Assembly (NCBI GenBank): GCA_020152595.1
Contig: JAIGNY010004510.1
Span: 186,001 to 250,000 of the forward strand
DNA: 64,000 nucleotides
Source: Chiridota heheva
Taxonomy: Eukaryota > Echinodermata > Holothuroidea > Apodida > Chiridotidae
Direction: 5' to 3'
Numbering within the stretch: position 1 is the first letter of the stretch; each line of letters starts with the position of its first letter. Of this stretch, positions 38,601 to 53,600 are shown one piece after another. The translations under genes were made by a program, and so were the position numbers. The notes under the pieces are model-generated. The model had not been told where the DNA came from, did no database searches, and was given only the letters and a program-made list of their open reading frames with translations.

Positions 38601-41600
38601 ATGGGCACGTCGAGGTAACAATAACTCAAGGGCTTTTTTTGCATATGGACACGTAGAGGTGACAATAATTCAAGGGCTTTTATTGCATATGAACACGTAG
38701 AGGTAACAATAATTCAAGGGCTTTTATTGCATATGGACATGTAGAGGTGACAATAATTCAAGGGCTTTGATTGCGTATGGACACGTAGAGGTAATAATAA
38801 CTCAAGGGCTTTTATTGCATATGGACACGTAGAGGTAACAATAACTCAAGGGCTTTTATTGCGTATGCACACGTCGACGTGACAATAACTCAAGGACTTT
38901 TATTGCGTATGGACACGTAGAGGTGACAATAACTCAAGGGCTTTTACTGCATATGGACACGTCGAGGTGTCAATAACTCAAGGGCTTTTATTGCATATGG
39001 ACATGTAGAGGTGACAATAACTCATGGGCTTTTATTGCGTATGGCCACGTCGAGGTGACAATAACTTAAGGGCTTTGATTGCGTATGGACACGTAGAGGT
39101 AACAATAACTCAAGGGCTTTAATTGCATATGGGCACGTCGAGGTAACAATAACTCAAGAGCTTTTATTGCATATGGGCACGTCGAGGTAACAGTAACTTA
39201 AGGGCTTTTATTGCGTATGGCCACGTCGAGGTGACAATAAGGGCTTTTATTGCGTATGCACACGTCGAGGTGTCAATAACTTAAGGGCTTTTATTGCACA
39301 TGGACACGTCGAGGTGTCAATAACTTAAGGGCTTTTATTGCGTATGCACACGTCGAGGTGACAATAACTCAAGGGCTTTTACTGCATATGGACACGTCGA
39401 GGTGTCAATAACTTAAGGGCTTTTATTGCGTATGGACACTTAAAGGTAACAATAATTCAAAGGCTTTTATTGCATATGGACACGTAGAGGTAACAATAAC
39501 TCAAGGATTTGTATTGCGTATGGACATGTCGAGGTGACAATAATTCAAGGGCTTTTATTGCGTATGCACACGTCGAGGTGACAATAACTCAAGGGCTTTT
39601 ATTGCGTATGCACATGTAGAGGTAACAATAACTGAAGGGCTTTTATTGATACGGACATGTAATTTGTTTTTTTGTTTGATGAGGTCTGAACTGCACCACG
39701 ACAACTAGGGTCAAATTGTGCCTGAGAGGTCAAATCACTTTAGAGGTAGGAAGGAAAGAAAACAGGGGGAGAATGAGAGAAATTCCAGAACAAAAGGTCA
39801 GAAAGCTGTGTTCGAGAGAAGAGGTGCATGGGTGAAACAAAAACAAAGTAGAGAGGGGGGTGGAAGAGGAGAATTAAATATGGTTGTAGAGGGAAGCATG
39901 ATGAAGGAAGGAGATAATTTTATCCGGCGGATTTCTGGAAGAACTCAGCAATTAAGTTGTGGGGAGCGAGGGAAGCTCTGAGAAGGTTGTGCAGGGGGCA
40001 AGCAAGGAGAACGTGATTGATAGTGAGGGTGCAGTAGCAATTGTTACAGAGGGGTTGGGGGGAACCAATAAGGAGGTGGGAGTGAGTGAGGTGGGTGTGA
40101 CCAATTCTAAGACGGGTAATATGAACGTTGTCAATATGAAAGAGGTTGTTGATGGTGGACTATTTGATCAGGATTGTGGGCTGGATGACATGGAGTTTGT
40201 TATCAATTTGGGAGTTTCATGAGGTTTGCCAGAGGTCACGAACAAGGGAAGCGATAAGCGGTTTGATGTCAGAGAGTTTTGTGAAAAGGGGTAGGGAGGA
40301 GGTTGAGGGCAAGCTTAGCGGCTGCATTAGCCCTGTCATTACCAGGGATGCCAACATGGCTGGGTATCCAGAAGAAAAGAACACCTTTTCCTGCAGAGGG
40401 TGGGAGAAAGGAGTTTCCGGAGGAGGAGGTGGCATGTGAGGTTATCCCATTTAAGATTAAGTAATGAAGTAAGAACAGCCTTTGAGTCGGAGAAAATGGC
40501 AAAGTGGCTGAGAGGAGAGTACTCAATAAAGTTGAGGGCGAGGAGAATGGCCTTAGCCTCCGCTGAAAAGATGGATGAATAGTCAGGAAGTCTGCTACTG
40601 AGGGTGATGTCTTGGATGATGGCAGCAGCAGCTGTCTTGTTGCCTTCCTTGGAGCCATCAGTATAGATGGAGGTGTAATTTGGAAGTTGGTCTTTAATTT
40701 GCTTGTGGAGATTGATGAAGAGGTTAGGATGGGTTTGAGTTTTATAATAAGTGGAGAGGTCTAGGTGGACAGAAGGGAGGGGGTGGCCCAAGGAGGAAAA
40801 GTGGGCCAGGAGTAGGTGCCAAGAGTGGCGGGGTTGATGCCGAGATGAAAGAGGACTGATTTAATGCGTAAGCTGAAGGGAGGGGATAAGGTTTTAGTCC
40901 TATCGAAGAGGGAGGAGAAATTGGGGTACCTAATGAGGTTGTAAACAGGGTTCTGGGTGTTGGTGAGGACTCTAAAAGCATAGAAGAGGCTAAGCTTTCT
41001 ACATCTTAGTAGAAAGGGGGGTTCGTTGGCTTCAACATGAAGGCTGGTGATTGGGGAGGTCCTGTAGGCTTCTAGACAAAGCCCGAGGGCTTCATTTTGG
41101 ATGGTATTGATGTGCTTGAGGTATGAGTTGTGAGCGACACAGTAGACAATATTGCCATAGTCAAGCTTGGCACGAATGGTGAGCCTAAAAATTTTGAGGA
41201 GAGCAAAGCGGTTCGCACCCCAAGTGGTGTTGGAGAGGAGTCTGAGGAGGTTGAGGGAGCACTTGCATTTCAGTTTCAGGTTGGTGATGTGTTGCTTGTA
41301 GGTAAGCTTAGGGTCTAGAGTTAGACCCAGAAACTTTGTGTGTTCAACTTTTGGGATGCGATTCCCATTGAGCACAAAGTTTGGGTTGGGGTGGAGGTTG
41401 TTGAAATGACAAAAGTGCATGCAGACTGTCTTGTCTTTGGAAAATTGAAAACCGTTATTTGTGCTCCAGACTTGCAGCTGGTTGAGGCTGATTTTCAACA
41501 ATAGGAAAGCTAAAGGAGGAGTAGAAGATGGTGACGTCATCAACGTAGAGGGTACGTTTGATGCTGCGGCCAAGGTTATTTACGATGTCATTAATGCTCA

Positions 41601-44600
41601 GGTTGAAGAGAGTGGGAAAGAGGATGCTGCCTTGGGGGACGCCCTCTTCTTGGAGGTACGGCTTGGAGAGGGTGTGGCTAATACGAACTTGGAACTGCCT
41701 GGGTGAGAGGAAGTTTTGAATACAAATTGGGAGGTGGCCTCCGAGGCCGATGGTGTGAAGCTTGCGGGTAATGCCTTATTTCCAAGTAGTGTCGAAAGCT
41801 TTCTTGAGGTCAAAAAAATGGCAATGAGGTGTTTCTTTTTTGCAAAGGATTCCCGGATAGCGGTGTTGAGCGTAATTAACTGGTCTGGGGTATTGCAACG
41901 TTTTTGGAAGCCGCTTTGGTGAGGGGAGAGGATTATGTTGGTCTCGAGGAACCAGTTTAGTCTCTGATTAATGATCCTTTCCACAATTTTACAGAGACAG
42001 CAAGTGAAGGCGATGGGTCGGTAGCTGGATGGGTTGGTACCGTCCTTCCCCGGTTTAAGGACGGCGATGACAATAGCTGTCCTCTAAATTAGGGGAAAGG
42101 AGTGTGAGGACCAAATGTGGTTGAAGATGGTGAGTAGAGGTGACAATAATCCAAGGGCTTTTATTGCGTATGCACACGTCGAGGTGACAATAACTCAAGG
42201 GCTTTTATTGCGTATGGACACGTAAAGGTAACAATAACTCAAGGGCTTCTATTGCGTATGGACACGTCGAGGTAACAATAACTCAAGGGCTTTGATTGCG
42301 TATGCACACGTCGAGGTGACAATAACTCAAGGGCTTTTATTGCGTATGGACATGTAGAGGTAACAACAACTCAAGGGCTTTTATTGCCTATGGACGCGCC
42401 GAGGTAACAATAACTCAAGGGCTTTTATTGCGTATGGACACTTAAAGGTAACAATAATTCAAAGGCTTTTATCGCGTATGCACACGTCGAGGTGTCAATA
42501 ACTCAAGGGCTTTTATTGCGTATGGACACGTCGAGGTGACAATAACTCAAGGGCTTTTATTGCGTATGGACACGTCGAGGTGACAATAACTCAAGGGCTT
42601 TTATTGCGTATGCACACGTCGAGGTGACAATAATTCAAGGGCTTTTATTGCGTATGGACACGTCGAGGTGTACATAACTCAAGGGCTTTTATTGCACATG
42701 GACACATAGAGGTAGCCATAACTCAAGGGCTTTTATTGCATATAGACACGTAGAGGTTACCATAACTTAAGGGCTTTTATTGCGTATGGGCAGGTAGAGG
42801 TGACAATAACTCAAGGGCTTTTAAAACCCTTGACTTGGAAACTAAGTATGCTACTTTCATAACTTAGCTATAACTCAGAAACTAAGTATGCTACTATCAT
42901 AACTTAGCAATAACTCAGAAACTAAGTATGCTACTAACATAACTTAGCTATAACTCAGAAACTTAGTATGCTACTTACATAACTTAGCTATAACTCAGAA
43001 ACTACGTATCCTACTTTCATAACTTAGCAATAACTCAGAAACTTAGTATGCTACTTACATAACTTAGCTATAACTCAGAAACTACGTATCCTACTTTCAT
43101 AACTTAGCAATAACTCAGAAACTAAGTATGCTACTTTCATAACTTAGCTATACCTCAGAAACTATGTATCCTACTATCATAACTCAGCTAAAACTAAGTA
43201 TGCTACTTGTACACGTACGGTATATGCCCATGTTCATATACCATACACTTTACACACACACTTACATGTTGTATTGTACACGTATGGTATGATACGTCTC
43301 ATCATATACCATACACTTCACACACACACACTTACATGTTGTATTGTACACATATGGTATGATACGCCTCATCACATACCATACACTTCACACACACACA
43401 CTTACATGTTGTATTGTACACATATGGTATGATACGTCTCATCATATAGCATACACTTCACACACACACTTACATGTTGTATTGTACACGTATGGTATGA
43501 TACGTCTCATCATATACCATACACTTCACACACACACACACTTACATGTTGTATTGTACACATATGGTATGATACGCCTCATCATATACCATACACTTCA
43601 CACACACACACTTACATGTTGTATTGTACACATATGGTATGATACGCCTCATCGCATACCATACACTTCACACACACACACTTACATGTTGTATTGTACA
43701 TGTATGGTATGATACGTCTCATCATATACCATATACACTTCACACACACACATTTACATGTTGTATTGTACACATATGGTATGATACGCCTCATCACATA
43801 CCATACACTTCACACACACACACTTACATGTTGTATTGTATACGTATGGTATGATACGCCTCATCATATACCATACACTTCACACACACACACACTTACT
43901 TGTTGTATTGTACACGTATGGTATGATACATCTCATCATATACCATACACTTAACACACACACACACTTACATGTTGTATTGTACACATATGGTATAATA
44001 CGCCTCATCATATACCATACACTTCACACACACACACTTACATGTTTGTGTGTACACGTATGGTATAATACGTCTCATCATATACCATACACTTCACACA
44101 CACACACTTACATAATGTATCGTACACATATGGTATGATACGCCTCATCATATACCATACACTTCACACACACACACTTACATGTTGCATTGTACACGTA
44201 TGGTATGATACGCCTCATCACATACCATACACTTCACACACACACTTACATGTTGTATTGTACGCATATGGTATGATACACCTCATCATATACCATACAC
44301 TTCACACACACACTTACATGTTGTATTGTACGCATATGGTATGATACACCTCATCATATACCATACACTTCACACACACACCCACTTACATGTTGTATTG
44401 TACACATATGGTATGATACGCCTCATCACATACCATACACTTCACACACACACACTTACATGTTGTATTGTACACGTATGGTATGATTCGTCTCATCATA
44501 TACCATACACTTCACACACACACACACTTACATGTTGTATTGTACATGTATGGTATGATACGCCTCATCATATACCAAACACTTCACACACACACACTTA

Positions 44601-47600
44601 CATGTTGAATTGTACACAAATGGTATGAAACGCCTCATCATATACCATACACTTCACACACACACACTTACTTGTTGTATTGTACACGTATGGTATGATA
44701 CACCTCATCATATACCATACACTTTACACACACACTTACTTGTTGTATTGTACACGTATGGTTAGATGTGTTAGCTTTTCATCGTGACAAAGACTTTATT
44801 GGAGGAATTGATTAATTTTTGTTTTCAAAAGTGCAAATACATTCAATGTTTTCCTTTTTACCAATGGCCAGCATGGCCGTTGGATTCATGTGTAAGTCTC
44901 TGCCAACAATGAGTCTTGTACTATAACTGTAGCTATAGTGTGCATGGTATCTTTAAATCGATGTACAGTGTGATGTATGATAAGTCTGTTTATCGCAGGA
45001 GAAATAAAAGATTCGCAAAATATATCGTATCTTTGAAAGAAAAAAACATGCATTTGAAGTTCAAAAGTGTAGTTTGGAACACAAATGAAAACTTTGTGTT
45101 GTATTTTACCTCCAATATCCTTTATTTGCGTTCTGTATAATCACTCATTACTTCATCCCATATTGACGAGAAACAGATGTAGTGTTTACTTCCATTTAGT
45201 TTGCATCAACCTGGTTTCAATATGTCTTTTACATAAAATTATATCTTTTACTTAAAATCAAATGTACAGTATACCCAAGCCCTCGATATTTTGTTCGTAT
45301 ATTCTGAGTTAATTGAACTGAACAGAAGCTGGAATCTATTCTTGGAAATACATGTTCCTTTCAAACCCATGGTTCTACCGGTAGCACTGAAAACATTTAC
45401 TCCCAGGGTTCCATATCGTAGTGTGATCTTTTGCATTAAAGCAATGTATTGCTTAAGAAGGGCTTGATAAAAAAATGTTTGTTCTTCTGTCAGTCTCATA
45501 TGTCAATGCTACCTACATTTCATTATTTAAAACATCTCAGTTTTAATTGTTTCAAAATAATTCGGGAGGAATTGCAATTGCTAGACCTATATGGTCATCA
45601 CTTTACCAAGGGTGGTGCTATGAGAGAGGGGGCATTCCCCCAACGAGATCGCATTGCCTGCCCACGCGATTGCATTGCCTTCCCCCTCCCAATTGCCTGC
45701 CACAAAATTGTGTAAAGTTACATATTTTGTCCGATATATAGGCTTCCCCCACCAATGAGACCAAATTGCCACTCTCTTGCCCCAAAATTGTGTAAAGTTA
45801 CATATTTTGTCCGATATATAGGCTTCCCCCACCAATGAGACCAAATTGCCACTCTCTTGCCCCTATGCCCAAATTCCTAGCACCACCACTGCACTTTACC
45901 CATCGAAAGTGTGTGCATGCATGTGTGTGTGTGGAGGAAGGGGGAGGGTGGGGTGTTATAAACATCGCATATCGCATGAAGATACAAAACATAAACCACA
46001 ATACAAAAAATGTAAATATGGAGAAAATAAGTTAGAAACATTTCCCCTTTCCATCCAAACTGTGTCTATGCAGCTCATGCGGATTTACTAAAAATATTGT
46101 TTTTGTAGTATCAGTATGAATCGGGAGACGGGCTTGCATTTTACTCCATGAGTGGGTGGAACCTCCACCCCCATCCTCATTTAAAAACTCATTCATATTG
46201 CAAGTAAATAAGTTGCAGATATTGTGAGAGAGAGAAATGCAACTTGAGGCTCCAAAGTTTTGTAAGATGTAGAAGTGATTATTTTGTGCTTGGGTTTGGC
46301 CATATAAATACTTCTTTGGGTTGTAAGACACCTCTCACAAGAAAAAACTAAATTAGAAAAACAATGAATACGAAATTACCCCGGAAATTACCTTTCAAAT
46401 TATAGCATTTATCAGTCTTTATAAAACATTTTCTTTACGCAAAATGTGCTCTTCACTCTTTCCAATGATATGCATCAATAATGATAAATCAGTATTTACA
46501 ATGATTATGCCTTTTTATTCTTTTTACATATACTTCTTTAACAGGATGAAAGTAGATCAGTTTTTTTTTAACTTGCCGATTCCCGATAAATAATTACATG
46601 TTTCAAATGCAAAGAAAGTTTTCTGGTGTAGACCGTGTCATAAATCAGACATGTGCGATGGACCCTGATTTTTTAGACTAGTCAATTGAAGGAGCGGGTG
46701 TACACAACATGAACAAATTGTACTTCACAAGGAAAAGAATATCCAAAAGAAAAATGTTAATGACAGGGGATCGTAGATGTCAGTTTCGGGGAGGGAATTT
46801 CCCTCAATAAAGTTATGGAATGTAGATGAGATTATACCAGAATGTAATATGAAGAGGAATAGGGGATATAGGAAGGAAGACAGAGAGGGGGGGGGGAAGG
46901 GGTGATGTAACTCCCCTTTTTTTCATATGTTTATTTTTAAATAAGTTTTTGTATCTTATTGTATTTCATGGTTTTGCCCCCCGGTTTCAGTAAGCAAATT
47001 TAATTTGATGAATTTGCTACCACATTGTTTATTTGTATACAGCCTTCTTATACCTTGTCCACAACCCTTGCAGAAACGGCGCCAGGATTTTAATGCTAGG
47101 GGAAAAAAGAGGGGTAGCTTTGTCTCATGTGCAAATACATCAGAAACAATTTGTAAATTTACATCATTTTCGGGGGAGTGGGAGGGAAAGTCGATTTCGT
47201 TAACTGATTGGTGCTTTTGTGCCGCCACTGGGAGGGTCACCCTTTCCCGAAGATATCTTGGACATAGGCCTAGGCCTACAGGAGAAAAGAAAGATAACAT
47301 GAGATCATTTTTCTTGAATTATTCCTGGAGCAATATGAATAATCCAAAAATGCCCCCTCCCGCTGCTCTGGGTCAGTATATGCTGGTTTAAGAAATCTAA
47401 TATAAGCCTGGGCTATGGTAATGACATTTTTATGGTGAAAACGGGAGCTTCATTTCGCCACTCCTTGGGAAGTTTAATTAGGCCCTATAAGGCCTATGAT
47501 ATAAACTAGTAACAAACGTTTTTATTTTTCAGGGTTTGATAAATTCACAATTCAATATTTGTTTTTTGGTTCACCTAAAATGGGCCTAAACTTTGTGGAA

Positions 47601-50600
47601 AGATAAGACAAAACACAATCTAGGGCCTAATTTATTTTTCCAATTATCTTTGGTATGAAAACACAACAAATGCTTTTGAAAATGTATAACCTGCTCTGTG
47701 AAAAAGGAATACCCTATTTAGATATATTAACAATTAAGGTGGTGATTTACCTGTTGAAAAAAAGGAAAGAAGAAGAGTGAAGTATGTTTATTTTTGATGC
47801 AATTCATGATTTGATGCAAGGCCTGCTGTACACTGTGTTAAGAGAACCATCATATTGAACTTGTAACATAATATAGCCTATACTATATGTGCCACCTTTC
47901 ACTTCAGGAAGTCAAATTCAAACAAAACCAATAATTTTACCAACAAAACCCAGGGGCAAACAGAAGAGATTTATCTTTGGTTGAACTTTTGCTGAGTTAA
48001 CCCCATTCATAGGAGATAAACACAGAAACCTCACACACATTGTACAGTGCATTCAGTGTATGCAAATAGTGAACGCGTGAACGCGTGGACGCTCTTGTCT
48101 TGTGTTGACATTGATTCAATAGGCAACTCTGTGCTATTTTTGGGTCGGGCTCCGTCCGCCCACTGGTCACCTGTCGGTCGGGTGATGGTCGCATAAAGCC
48201 TGTATGACGCAGACTTAAACTGTCCATAAGAGATATTCGAAACTTACTTTCTGATTGTGTTGGAGACTTGTGAGGAATACTTTCCATCAGGAACAGGAGG
48301 ATACTCAGCAGCGACAATCTATAAAAGATAACAATACACAAGAATAAAAATGAACATTAAAGATAACAATACACAAGGCTAACAATGAAGATCAAAGATT
48401 AAAATACACAAGGATAACAAAGAACATTAAAGATAACAATACACAAGGATAACAATGAACATTAAAGATAACAATACACAAGGCTAACAATGAAGATCAA
48501 AGATTAAAATACACAAGGATAACAAAGAACATTAAAGATAACAATACACAAGGATAACAATGAACATCAAAGATAACAATACACAAGGATAACAATGAAC
48601 ATCAAAGATAACAATACACGAAGATAACAATGAACATTAAAGATAACAATACACAAGGATAACAATGAACATTAAAGATAACAATACACAAGGCTAACAA
48701 TGAACATCAAAGATAACAATACACAAGGATAACAATGAACATTAAAGATAACAATACACAAGGCTAACAATGAAGATCAAAGATAACAATACACAAGGAT
48801 AAAAATGAACATTAAAGATAACAATACACGAAGATAACAATGCACATTAAAGATAACAATACACAAGGATAACAATGAACATTAAAGATAACAATACACA
48901 AGGATAACAATGCACATTAAAGATAACAATACACAAGGATAACAATGAACATTAAAGATAACAATACACAAGGCTAACAATGAACATCAAAGATAAAAAT
49001 ACACAAGAATAACAATGAGCATTAAAGATAACAATACACAAAAATAACAATGAACATTAAAGATAACAATACACAATGATAACAATGCACAATAAAGATA
49101 ACAATACACAAGGATAACAATGAACATTAAAGATAACAATACACAAGGCTAACAATGAACATCAAAGATAAAAATACACAAGGATAACAATGCACATTAA
49201 AGATAACAATACACAAGGATAACAATGAACATTAAAGATAACAATACACAAGGCTAACAATGAACATCAAAGATAAAAATACACAAGGATAACAATGAAC
49301 ATTAAAGATAACAATACACAAGGATAACAATGAACATTAAAGATAACAATACACAAGGATAACAATGTACATTAAATATAACAATACACAAAAATAAAAA
49401 TGAACATTAAAGATAACAATATATACGGCTAACAATGAACATCAAAGATAAAAATACACAAGAATAACAATGAGCATTAAAGATAACAATACACAAGGAT
49501 AACAATGAACATCAAAGATAACAATACACAAGGATAACAATGAACATCAAAGATAACAATACACGAAGATAACAATGAACATTAAAGATAACAATACACA
49601 AGGATAACAATGAACATTAAAGATAACAATACACAAGGCTAACAATGAACATCAAAGATAACAATACACAAGGATAACAATGAACATTAAAGATAACAAT
49701 ACACAAGGCTAACAATGAAGATCAAAGATAACAATACACAAGGATAAAAATGAACATTAAAGATAACAATACACGAAGATAACAATGCACATTAAAGATA
49801 ACAATACACAAGGATAACAATGAACATTAAAGATAACAATACACAAGGATAACAATGCACATTAAAGATAACAATACACAAGGATAACAATGAACATTAA
49901 AGATAACAATACACAAGGCTAACAATGAACATCAAAGATAAAAATACACAAGAATAACAATGAGCATTAAAGATAACAATACACAAAAATAACAATGAAC
50001 ATTAAAGATAACAATACACAATGATAACAATGCACAATAAAGATAACAATACACAAGGATAACAATGAACATTAAAGATAACAATACACGAGGCTAACAA
50101 TGAAGATCAAAGATAACAATACACAAGGATAAAAATGAACATTAAAGATAACAATACACGAAGATAACAATGCACATTAAAGATAACAATACACAAGGAT
50201 AACAATGAACATTAAAGATAACAATACACAAGGATAACAATGCACATTAAAGATAACAATACACAAGGATAACAATGAACATTAAAGATAACAATACACA
50301 AGGCTAACAATGAACATCAAAGATAAAAATACACAAGAATAACAATGAGCATTAAAGATAACAATACACAAAAATAACAATGAACATTAAAGATAACAAT
50401 ACACAATGATAACAATGCACAATAAAGATAACAATACACAAGGATAACAATGAACATTAAAGATAACAATACACAAGGCTAACAATGAACATCAAAGATA
50501 AAAATACACAAGGATAACAATGCACATTAAAGATAACAATACACAAGGATAACAATGAACATTAAAGATAACAATACACAAGGCTAACAATGAACATCAA

Positions 50601-53600
50601 AGATAAAAATACACAAGGATAACAATGAACATTAAAGATAACAATACACAAGGATAACAATGAACATTAAAGATAACAATACACAAGGATAACAATGTAC
50701 ATTAAATATAACAATACACAAAAATAAAAATGAACATTAAAGATAACAATATATACAGCTAACAATGAACATCAAAGATAAAAATACACAAGAATAACAA
50801 TGAGCATTAAAGATAACAATACACAAGGATAACAATGAACATTAAAAATAACAATACACAAAGATAACAATGAACATTAAGGATACCAATACATAATGAT
50901 AACAATGAACTTTAAATATAACAATACACAATGATAACAATGAAAATTAAATATAACAATACACAAAAATAACAATGAACATTAAAGATAACAATACCCA
51001 AGGATAACAATGAACATTAAAGATAACAATACACAAGGATAAAAATGAACATTAAAAATAACAATACACAATGATAACAATGAACATTAAATATAACAAT
51101 ACACAATGATAACAATGCACAATAAAGATAACAATACACAAGGATAAAAATGAACATTAAAGATAACAATACACAGTGATAACAATAAACATTAAATATA
51201 ACAATACACAAGGATAACAATGAACAATAAAGATAACAATACACAAGGATAACAATGAACATTAAAAATAACAATACACAAGGATAACAATGAACATTAA
51301 GGATACCAATACACAAGGATAACAATGAATATTTTGATTCCTGATCAATTGATTTATTGATCAAATCATTATCATTTTAAAGTTCATTTTCACTCATTAA
51401 TATAATCCTAAAGATAGAATTAAGAATGTAGCAAAAATTGGGTGCCACAATCTAGGGGAAACAAAAATGCTTAAGGACAACAATGACACACATTGATTCC
51501 TGATCCATTCTTCATAAAGCATACTTCAATCCAGCCAACACATCACATATCATGAAAGGTGACTTACCTTGGTGGCAAGGCTGAGCATGTTTGAGCTATA
51601 AAATGGTGGATTCAGGGTACACATCTGATACAGGATGCATCCTATGGCCCACACATCAGCTTTATCAGAGTAAGGCAAATTTTGAATTATTTCAGGACTG
51701 GAAGAGAGAAAGATAATGATTTGAATTTGATTCACAGATATGGCTTTAAAAAAATATTATGCACAAGCATGGATGGAGTGAATAAATGTGAAAAGTAAAC
51801 ATTTGCTTCAAATATCCAGAAACATTACCCTATCAAAACTACTCCATACATCAGTGTACAATGCTACCCAATTAAACCTATTCCATACATCAATGTACAA
51901 TGCTACCCAATCAAACCTATTCCATACATCAATGTACAATGCTACCCAATCAAACCTATTCCATACATCAATGTACAATGGTTCCCAATCAAACCTATTC
52001 CATACATCAATGTACAATGCTACTCAATTAAACCTATTCCATACATCAATGTACAATGATACCCAATCAAACCTATTCCATACATCAATGTACAATGCTA
52101 CTCAATTAAACCTATTCCATACATCAATGTACAATGCTACCCAATCAAACCTATTCCATACATCAATGTACAATGCTACCCAATTAAACCTATTCCATAC
52201 ATCAATGTACAATGCTACCCAATCAAACCTATTCCATACATCAATGTACAATACTACCCAATCAAACCTATTCCATACATCAATGTACAATGCTACCCAA
52301 TTAAACCTATTCCATACATCAATGTACAATGCTACCCAATTAAACCTATTCCATACATCAATGTACAATGCTACCCAATCGAACCTATTCCATACATCAA
52401 TGTACAATGCTACCCAATCAAACCTATTCCATACATCAATGTACAATGCTACCCAATTAAACCTATTCCATACATCAATGTACAATGCTACCCAATTAAA
52501 CCTATTCCATACATCAATGTACAATGCTACCCAATCAAACCTATTCCATACATCAATGTACAATGCTACCCAATTAAACCTATTCCATACATCAATGTAC
52601 AATGCTACCCAATCAAACCTATTCCATACATCAATGTACAATGCTACCCAATCAAACCTATTCCATACATCAATGTACAATGCTACCCGATCGAACCTAT
52701 TCCATACATCAATGTACAATGCTACCCAATCAAACCTATTCCATATATCAATGTGCAAATGCTACCCAATCAAACCTATTCCATACATCAATGAGCAATG
52801 CTAAGAAACTTCTGTTAATCTCCTGGACTAAAATTTAAGAAAAACTCCAATAAACTATCTGCCATTCATAACACATTACTTATCTTATCAGAAAGTTCTT
52901 TAACATTGAAAAGCCACAACTAAAAAACTGTATATGCTATATTTTTAGATGTATACCTTTCACATATGTTACCAATTGCATAATATGGATCTCTCTTTAA
53001 AGTTCCCTTTAAAGTATGTATATAAATGATTACCAATTGTATAATACAGTCCCCTTTAAAGTATATAAATAAATGATTACCAATTGTACAATATAGTTTC
53101 CTTTAAAGTATGTAAATAAATGATTATCCATTGTACAATATAGTTCCTTTAAAGTATGTAAATAAATGATTACCAATTGTATAAAATAGTTCCCTTTAAA
53201 GTATGTAAATAAATAATTACCAATTGTATAATATAGTTCCCTTTAAAGTATAAAGTATGTAAATAAATGATTACCAATTGTATAATATAGTTCCGCTTTA
53301 AAGTGGGTAAATACATGATTACCAATTGTATATGGTTCCTTTAATGTAAATAAATGATTACCAATTGTATAATATACTTCCACTTTAAAGTATGTAAATA
53401 AATAATTATCAATTGTATGACATAGTTCTCCTTTAACATGTAAATGGTTACCAATTCTATAATATAGTTCCCTTTAAACATGTAAATAAATAGTTACCAA
53501 CTGTAATGGTTACCAATTGAATGACATAGTTCCCCTTTAACATGTAAATAAATGGTTACCAATTGTATAATATGGTTCCAACCACTGAAGTCATCTTGCT

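Noticed and set aside
39718-40439. Plus-strand frames over the LINE at 39664-42127
   Set aside because: They are antisense shadows. The minus strand carries the RT and RNase H motifs.
45248-48341. Frames of 60-128 codons in the long intron between 38396 and 48248
   Set aside because: No similarity to NEK10 or other families was recognised. The one at 47997-48341 only overlaps the real exon at 48248-48318.
51788-52804. A 338-codon plus-strand open frame
   Set aside because: It is a 13-residue repeat produced by a 39 bp minisatellite inside a NEK10 intron, and the opposite strand is also open. There is no codon-level selection signal beyond the repeat.
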